NCBI RefSeq assembly: GCF_002934445.1
Contig: NZ_PTJE01000006.1
Location: forward strand, 123,460 to 187,459
Direction: 5' to 3'
DNA: 64,000 nucleotides
Origin: Nonlabens xylanidelens
GTDB taxonomy: Bacteria; Bacteroidota; Bacteroidia; Flavobacteriales; Flavobacteriaceae
Position 1 is the stretch's first letter, and the number at the start of each line of letters is the position of its first letter. Position numbers and translations under genes: made by a program. Below are positions 59,316-64,000 of the stretch, piece by piece. The notes beneath the pieces were generated by a model. The model was not told the DNA's origin. It ran no database searches and saw only the letters and a program-made list of their open reading frames with translations.

Positions 59316-59603
59316 TTATAACGTATAATTTAGTCCAACTGTAAACTGCAGTGGATGTAAGGAGAATTGGCTCAATTTTAAAGAGTTGGAATTACTCGTG
59401 GTTGTTGTGAAAAATTGCTCATTAAAAATATTGTACAATTCTGCTCTTAGGATGAGTTTCTTATGTGGTTTGTAATAAAAACTAGTGTTGAATAATGAAT
59501 TTACATTGGTGTTGTTGCTGCTAGAAAAGGAACTAATTGCGGTCTCGGTGTTAAAATTCCATCGCGCTTTATCAGATAAATAAAGATCCAACTTAAAAAG
59601 CAA
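59316..59603 (-). pseudogene. C-terminal remnant of an outer-membrane beta-barrel (receptor-like)
   Basis: This 95-codon open frame looks like the last strands of an outer-membrane receptor: KARWNFNTETAISSF, VNSLFNTSFYYKPHKKLILR, ELYNIFNEQFFTTTTSN and the terminal strand PLQFTVGLNYTL. There is no signal peptide or plug, and nothing upstream (59604-59798) continues the barrel, so it is a truncated remnant rather than a gene. The ATG at 59603 is probably an internal Met. It marks another deletion or insertion event between paaI and paaJ. Confidence 0.6.
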
Positions 59604-59735
59604 ATTAATTTTAAACCTTTTAAAATCATGTCGTTGATTTTAGGTGTAAAAATGGTTTAGTTATAGGCTCTAGTCACAAAAATAAATTTATTGTTTATGT
59701 CCACAGACACTAGATAGTATGAAAGTTTCTTTATG

Positions 59736-59743
59736 TACTTTTG
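59736..59743 (+). promoter_or_regulatory. -7 box TACTTTTG of paaJ
   Basis: Exact TANNTTTG match 55 nt before the paaJ ATG. A separate promoter would be needed because the LRR gene cuts paaJ off from the rest of the operon. Confidence 0.45.
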
Positions 59744-59766
59744 GTAAAATTGCTTTGAAGTCATTC

Positions 59767-59782
59767 CGCTTTCACGAGATGG
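59767..59782. repeat. Degenerate palindrome upstream of paaJ
   Basis: CGCTTTCACGAGATGG keeps the left half of the palindrome. Its right flank GAACCTAAAACAA is nearly that of the copy at 52166, which supports a common origin. Confidence 0.55.
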
Positions 59783-59798
59783 AACCTAAAACAACAAA

Positions 59799-61010
59799 AT
59801 GAAAAACACATATATAATAGACGGTGTACGTACACCAATAGGAAATTACAAAGGAACATTATCTACCGTAAGACCAGATGATCTTGCTGCTCATGTAATA
59901 AAAACTATAGTAGAAAGAAGTCCTAACATCCCAACAGATGCTTATGCAGACGTGATAATGGGTTGTGCAAATCAGGCTGGAGAAGATAACCGTAATGTCG
60001 CTCGCATGGCAGGATTGCTTGCTGGGTTGCCAGTTACAGTTCCTGGAGAAACGGTGAATAGATTGTGTAGTTCTGGATTAAGTGCTATTGTACACGCGCA
60101 TAGAGCGATACAAACCGGTGATGGTGATGTTTTTATTTCTGGTGGTGTTGAAAACATGACTCGTGGACCACTAGTTATTGCAAAGCCTAGCAGTGCTTTT
60201 GGTACCGACTCAAAGATGTACGATTCTAGTTTTGGATGGCGTTTTGTCAATCACAAAATGGCCGAAATGTATGGAGTGGACGGAATGGGAAACACTGCTG
60301 AAAATCTTGTAGAGAAATTTACGATCTCTCGAGAAGATCAAGATGCCTTTGCAGCATGGTCACAGCAAAAAGCAACGGCAGCACAGCAATCAGGAAGACT
60401 TGCTAAGGAAATTGTAGCCGTAGAAATACCACAACGTAAAAAAGATCCTATCATCTTTAAAGATGATGAGTTCATTAAGCCAACTACTACAAAAGAAGTT
60501 CTTGCAAAACTGCGTCCAGCCTTTAAAAAAGAAGGTGGATCTGTAACTGCAGGGAATTCTAGTGGTTTAAATGATGGAGCGGCTGCAACAATTATTGCTA
60601 GTGAAGATGCTGTAAAGAAATACAACTTAAAGCCTATGGCTAGAGTGGTAAGTAGTGCTGTGGTAGGAGTAGAGCCTCGTATTATGGGTATAGGTCCTGT
60701 TACAGCTAGTAATAAAGCACTTGAAAAAGCAGGTCTAACTTTAAAAGATATGGATGTTATAGAACTTAATGAAGCATTTGCATCGCAAGCACTAGCCTGC
60801 ACAAGAGCATGGGGACTTGCCGACGATGATGCACGTGTAAATCCTAACGGTGGATCTATAGCTATAGGTCATCCACTAGGTGTTACAGGTGCACGTCTTG
60901 CTTACAGTGCAGCCTTAGAATTGCAATTAACCGGTAAGAAATATGCCTTAATCACGATGTGTGTAGGCGTAGGACAAGGATATGCAATGGTGATTGAGAA
61001 TGTGAGTTAA
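59799..61010 (+). CDS. paaJ: 3-oxoadipyl-CoA / acetyl-CoA thiolase
   Basis: This enzyme cleaves 3-oxoadipyl-CoA to succinyl-CoA and acetyl-CoA, the final step of phenylacetate degradation (PaaJ/PcaF). The 403-aa product has the thiolase nucleophile in NRLCSSGLSAIVHAHRAI (about residues 88-105), SGGVENMTRGP, NEAFASQALACTRAWG, GGSIAIGHPLGVTGARL (His) and CVGVGQGYAMVIE (second Cys). The substrate assignment rests on the paa context; by sequence alone it could be any class II thiolase. It is detached from paaI by the LRR gene and a barrel remnant, and has its own promoter box. Confidence 0.88.
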   Translation: MKNTYIIDGVRTPIGNYKGTLSTVRPDDLAAHVIKTIVERSPNIPTDAYADVIMGCANQAGEDNRNVARMAGLLAGLPVTVPGETVNRLCSSGLSAIVHAHRAIQTGDGDVFISGGVENMTRGPLVIAKPSSAFGTDSKMYDSSFGWRFVNHKMAEMYGVDGMGNTAENLVEKFTISREDQDAFAAWSQQKATAAQQSGRLAKEIVAVEIPQRKKDPIIFKDDEFIKPTTTKEVLAKLRPAFKKEGGSVTAGNSSGLNDGAAATIIASEDAVKKYNLKPMARVVSSAVVGVEPRIMGIGPVTASNKALEKAGLTLKDMDVIELNEAFASQALACTRAWGLADDDARVNPNGGSIAIGHPLGVTGARLAYSAALELQLTGKKYALITMCVGVGQGYAMVIENVS

Positions 61011-61040
61011 GATGATTTTCTAACTGTTTGATTTATAAAA

Positions 61041-61077
61041 AAAACTCCTAGATTTTAAAAATCTAGGAGTTTTTTTT
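61041..61077 (+). terminator. Terminator after paaJ
   Basis: Perfect stem AAAACTCCTAGAT / ATCTAGGAGTTTT with a 7-nt loop and T-run. Confidence 0.88.
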
Positions 61078-61167
61078 AACTAATTTTTAAAAGAATTGAA
61101 TAAATGGTATTAAAGTTGATGAATGTGTAAAACCAAAAAAAAATGTAACCACCAAAAACAAAATATA

Positions 61168-63492
61168 ATGAAATTTAAATTTTTAATAGGTTTGGCAATT
61201 CTCTCATTTGCTAGCTTACAAGCACAAATTACCAATGATAGTATTTTAAAAGATTTTGATAATTTCATAAAAATTCCGGAATCAAATGTTTTTTTACATT
61301 TAAATAAATCTTTTTTAATGCAAGGAGAAGATTTAGGTTTTAAGGCATACGTATTAGACCATAAAAAACAATTACCTTCTCAAAATGTAAAAAATCTTTA
61401 TTGCCAAATTGTAAATTCAAGAGGTAAGGTAATAAAAGAAAAAATGATGTTAGTTGATAATGGTAGAGCTAATGGAACTTTTGCCATAGATTCAATTTTA
61501 TCTCCTGGTAATTATTCTGTTAGAAGTTTTACCAACTGGATGAAGAATTTTGAAAATCCTTATTATTTTGAAGCTCCTATTGTGGTAATTAACCCAGCTA
61601 CCAATGTTTCAACTAAATCTTCTCAAGATGTTATAAAAGTACATTTATTACCAGAAGGAGGTCATTTAGTAAAGGATGTACTAACAACAGTAGGTTTGAA
61701 AATAGATAAAACTGAATCTGTTGAAAATGATATAGCTTATTTTATCGTTAATGGCGAGGTGGCTGATAGAATTCAACTTGATCAAAACGGAATAGGTCGA
61801 TTTACAATGAACCCAAGTTTAAATACTTCTTATGGAATTAGTTTAAATAAAGCTGATGAAGTCTTATCGACTGAATTTCCTAAAATTGAAGATTATGGAG
61901 TGGTAATGGATGTTAATCAAGTGACTGATAAAGTTTATGTAGGATTAAAAACTAATTCTCAGACTCTACATCATTTGGATTTAAATGATTTGTCACTTTT
62001 AGTTAATAGTAATGGAGCTGTTAATATTTATGAGGTTTCTATAAAAGGTACTGATGAATTAGTCGCTTTGGATAAGAAAGATCTTTCTCCAGGGGTAAAT
62101 CAAATCACTCTTTTATCTAAAGATAAACAAGTGATTTCTAAAAGACTGGTATTTAATGACATGGGTTTTTATCTTCATGAAGTCAAGGAGTTTTCCATGA
62201 TCAAAAATTTAGATTCTATAAATACATTTTTAAAATTTGAAAAAATTAAGAATGCTAATTTAAGTGTTACTGTACATTCTACAAAAAGCGCATCTCTAGA
62301 TCGCAATCAAAGTATAGCCGCAGCATTTAAGTTAAATCCGTATTTATATGGAGAAGTGAATAATCCACTTTATTATTTAAATCTATCCAACAAGAAGAAA
62401 CGTTTTGAAATGGATAACCTCATGCTATCTTATGGATGGGAAATGTATGATTGGAATTTTATCTTTAAAAAGCAAAAAGTGTTTAATTATAATTTTGAGT
62501 CTGGTATATCAGTACAAGCAAACGTTAATAAATCTAGGACAAATAATTTTTTAATTTATCCAGGTAGAAACTCAGGGACCACATTTGTCAATCTAAAAGA
62601 AGGTGCAAGTATGTTTTCTTTTCAAAATTATTTCCCAACTACTAAAGAGAAATTTAAAATCAGTGAAATTGATAAAAAGGATAAGCCAAATAAGACTAAT
62701 TTATATTTACAATTTAATCCTAATATAATTCCTCATTTTAACTCTTCAAGAGAGGTCAAACATCTTAATATATCTAACGAGATTTCTGATGTGGAATTAA
62801 AACCTTTTAGTTCTTCGTCTGAAAAGTTGGACACGATAGTTTTAAAAGCTGATATAGAGGAGAAAAGGCAATCTGGAATTAGAAATAGGTCGAGAGGTAG
62901 TGTAAACTTCTTTTCAGATAATGATCGTAAAAATAATGTTGGTATTCTTCAATATTTAAGAAGATATGGCTTGCAGGCAAGTGATATAAATGGTCAATAT
63001 TCTATTGTTAGTTTAAGACTAGCAAAAGCAAATGGAAATGTTCAGCCTATGTCACTTGTTTTAGATGATGTAGTATATACCGATCTAAATATTTTACAAG
63101 GTTTTAATATGTCATCAGTAGATTACATAGAGATTGATCAAAGTGGATTTACTGGAAAGGCAGGTAGTGGGAAATATGGTATTATTACCATTAAAACAGA
63201 TCCGCTGTTAGATCCATTCAGTAAAAAATTTAAAAATATAAGTAGTTATGAAGTACCACTTACATTTTCTAGTCCGGAAAAGTTTTTTACTCCTAGTTAT
63301 TACAGCTATACTTACGATTTTTTTGATAAATTAGGTGTTATAGATTGGCAAGGGGATTTAGAAGTAATTGATGGGAAAACTTCTTTCACAATGCCATATT
63401 TTGGTAAGGATCAATTAATACTTCACATTCAAGGTTGGACTGAATCTGGTGAGTTAATAGATGATTATAAAATAGTTGAGGTAAATAAGTAA
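61168..63492 (+). CDS. Large secreted MG2/TonB-plug-like protein
   Basis: This is a 774-aa secreted protein with a signal peptide (about 1-20, ending ASLQAQ). The N-terminal half carries macroglobulin MG2-like beta-sandwich domains (NVFLHLNKSFLMQGEDLGFKAY, then GTFAIDSILSPGNYSVRSFTNWM). The C-terminal part has a plug-like domain (YLRRYGLQASDINGQYSI, then SSVDYIEIDQSG and GSGKYGIITIKTDP), as in TonB-receptor plug modules but without a barrel. The architecture is familiar in flavobacteria; the function is not known. The frame opens at 61123, but the Met at 61168 starts a proper signal peptide. Confidence 0.8.
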   Translation: MKFKFLIGLAILSFASLQAQITNDSILKDFDNFIKIPESNVFLHLNKSFLMQGEDLGFKAYVLDHKKQLPSQNVKNLYCQIVNSRGKVIKEKMMLVDNGRANGTFAIDSILSPGNYSVRSFTNWMKNFENPYYFEAPIVVINPATNVSTKSSQDVIKVHLLPEGGHLVKDVLTTVGLKIDKTESVENDIAYFIVNGEVADRIQLDQNGIGRFTMNPSLNTSYGISLNKADEVLSTEFPKIEDYGVVMDVNQVTDKVYVGLKTNSQTLHHLDLNDLSLLVNSNGAVNIYEVSIKGTDELVALDKKDLSPGVNQITLLSKDKQVISKRLVFNDMGFYLHEVKEFSMIKNLDSINTFLKFEKIKNANLSVTVHSTKSASLDRNQSIAAAFKLNPYLYGEVNNPLYYLNLSNKKKRFEMDNLMLSYGWEMYDWNFIFKKQKVFNYNFESGISVQANVNKSRTNNFLIYPGRNSGTTFVNLKEGASMFSFQNYFPTTKEKFKISEIDKKDKPNKTNLYLQFNPNIIPHFNSSREVKHLNISNEISDVELKPFSSSSEKLDTIVLKADIEEKRQSGIRNRSRGSVNFFSDNDRKNNVGILQYLRRYGLQASDINGQYSIVSLRLAKANGNVQPMSLVLDDVVYTDLNILQGFNMSSVDYIEIDQSGFTGKAGSGKYGIITIKTDPLLDPFSKKFKNISSYEVPLTFSSPEKFFTPSYYSYTYDFFDKLGVIDWQGDLEVIDGKTSFTMPYFGKDQLILHIQGWTESGELIDDYKIVEVNK

Positions 63493-63516
63493 CTCTATCA
63501 AAATTTATAATTATAA

Positions 63517-63541
63517 GGCAGTATCTCATTAACTGTGTAAG
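63517..63541. repeat. Candidate left terminal inverted repeat of the IS256-family element
   Basis: The stretch starting GGCAGTATCTCATTAACTGT lies about 70 bp upstream of the transposase. Its AACTGTGTAAG part resembles IS256-type ends. The right end lies outside the window, so this cannot be confirmed. Confidence 0.5.
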
Positions 63542-63549
63542 TTTTAAAA

Positions 63550-63590
63550 AATAGCTTGGGTCTTGATCCAAGCTATTTTTTTTTTTTTTT
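63550..63590 (+). terminator. Terminator-like hairpin inside the IS end
   Basis: Perfect stem AATAGCTTGG / CCAAGCTATT with an 8-nt loop followed by 15 T, between the candidate left end and the transposase start. It would stop transcription entering from the upstream gene. Confidence 0.8.
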
Positions 63591-63612
63591 AATTTTAAAT
63601 TCAAACACAGTA

Positions 63613-64000
63613 ATGAAAAAAGAAGATTTACTAAATGACGATTTCCTCAAACAGTTTAAGAGTGGTGAGGAACTTACAGGCTTTTTAAAACAGTTGCAAA
63701 AACGTGGTATCGAGAAGATGCTTGAAGGTGAGCTGGACAGCCATTTGGAAAATGTTAAAAATGAGAAGAGTTCTTCCGGTAATACTCGTAATGGATACAC
63801 CAGTAAAAAAGTGAGAACAAGCTTTGGTGAGTCCGAGATAAGTGTTCCCAGAGATCGGGATTCCTCTTTTAACCCAATGATTGTTCCCAAGCGTAAAAGT
63901 ATGGTAGATGGTATAGAGAATGTGATTATATCTCTGTATGCCAAAGGAATGAGTAATAGTGACATTGAACAACAAATATGTGAGGTCTATGATTTTGAGG
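63613..64000 (+). mobile_element. IS256-family transposase (5' part, continues beyond the window)
   Basis: The frame from the ATG at 63613 is open to the window end (129 codons). It reads MKKEDLLNDDFLKQFKSGEE, then EKMLEGELDSHLENVKNEKS, GNTRNGYTSKKVRTSFGESE, ISVPRDRDSSFNPMIVPKR and NVIISLYAKGMSNSDIEQQI. These are the N-terminal HTH-like region and the pre-catalytic part of Mutator/IS256 transposases (EMLxxELxxHL and NxRNGxxxKxV motifs). The DDE residues lie beyond the window. No frameshift is visible in the part seen. It is the only intact-looking insertion sequence in the window. Confidence 0.9.

Noticed and set aside
63573..63975. Minus-strand open frames of 96-130 codons at the window end
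   Set aside because: They are shadows of the plus-strand IS256 transposase, whose motifs are clear.

Overview
The window looks like a chromosome segment from a marine member of the Flavobacteriaceae (Bacteroidota). The reasons are low GC content, TANNTTTG -7 promoter boxes, type IX secretion C-terminal domains, TonB-dependent receptor architecture, a zapA - 6S-like RNA - rny block, DUF6452/DUF6048/DUF5606 genes and a Bacteroidota-type paa operon. A 16-bp palindrome, CGCTTTCGCGAAAGCG, occurs intact or nearly intact 14 times, inside genes and between them. From memory this is reminiscent of the Nonlabens/Dokdonia group, but the genus is not proven here.

Layout. 1-9.5 kb: tsaC, then a cell-surface glycan locus (five GT-A type glycosyltransferases, a GT9 heptosyltransferase-like protein, a WaaP-like sugar kinase), dapD, ruvX, def and a DUF5606 gene. 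9.5-21 kb: two DUF proteins, a thioredoxin lipoprotein, rlmD, ornithine aminotransferase, a cluster of tiny membrane proteins (CD225, two DUF2752, CCC-motif), a type IX-secreted protein, an Smr-domain protein, a calcium-repeat lipoprotein and a cysteine desulfurase. 21-31.5 kb: TonB-dependent receptor, M23 peptidase, zapB-like and zapA, a 6S-like RNA, rny, an aldo/keto reductase, xerD and aroQ. 31.5-45 kb: small envelope proteins, lpdA, pyrD, a LysE-type exporter, a GH15 enzyme divergent from an OtsA-OtsB fusion, an HMG-CoA-lyase-like protein, a GH3-family protein and a small metallopeptidase.

45.2-61 kb is the most unusual part. It is a phenylacetate-degradation operon, paaE-A-B-C-D-G-H-(DUF1697)-I-J, in which many gene junctions carry extra DNA. 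There are two four-helix-bundle (23S-rRNA-intervening-sequence family) genes, each between imperfect inverted repeats. There is a symporter gene, a duplicated 79-bp repeat, a 52-codon remnant of a second paaD allele, a lipoprotein gene, a type IX-secreted gene with an in-frame stop, an LRR protein and an outer-membrane-protein remnant. The paaD remnant differs from the intact gene at 12 sites, all synonymous third positions. This points to a second allele that evolved under selection rather than to decay of a simple duplicate.

61-64 kb holds a large secreted MG2/plug-domain protein and the left end of an IS256-family insertion sequence that runs off the window. No tRNA, rRNA or CRISPR array was seen. 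Functions are assigned from motif recognition only; no database search was run.
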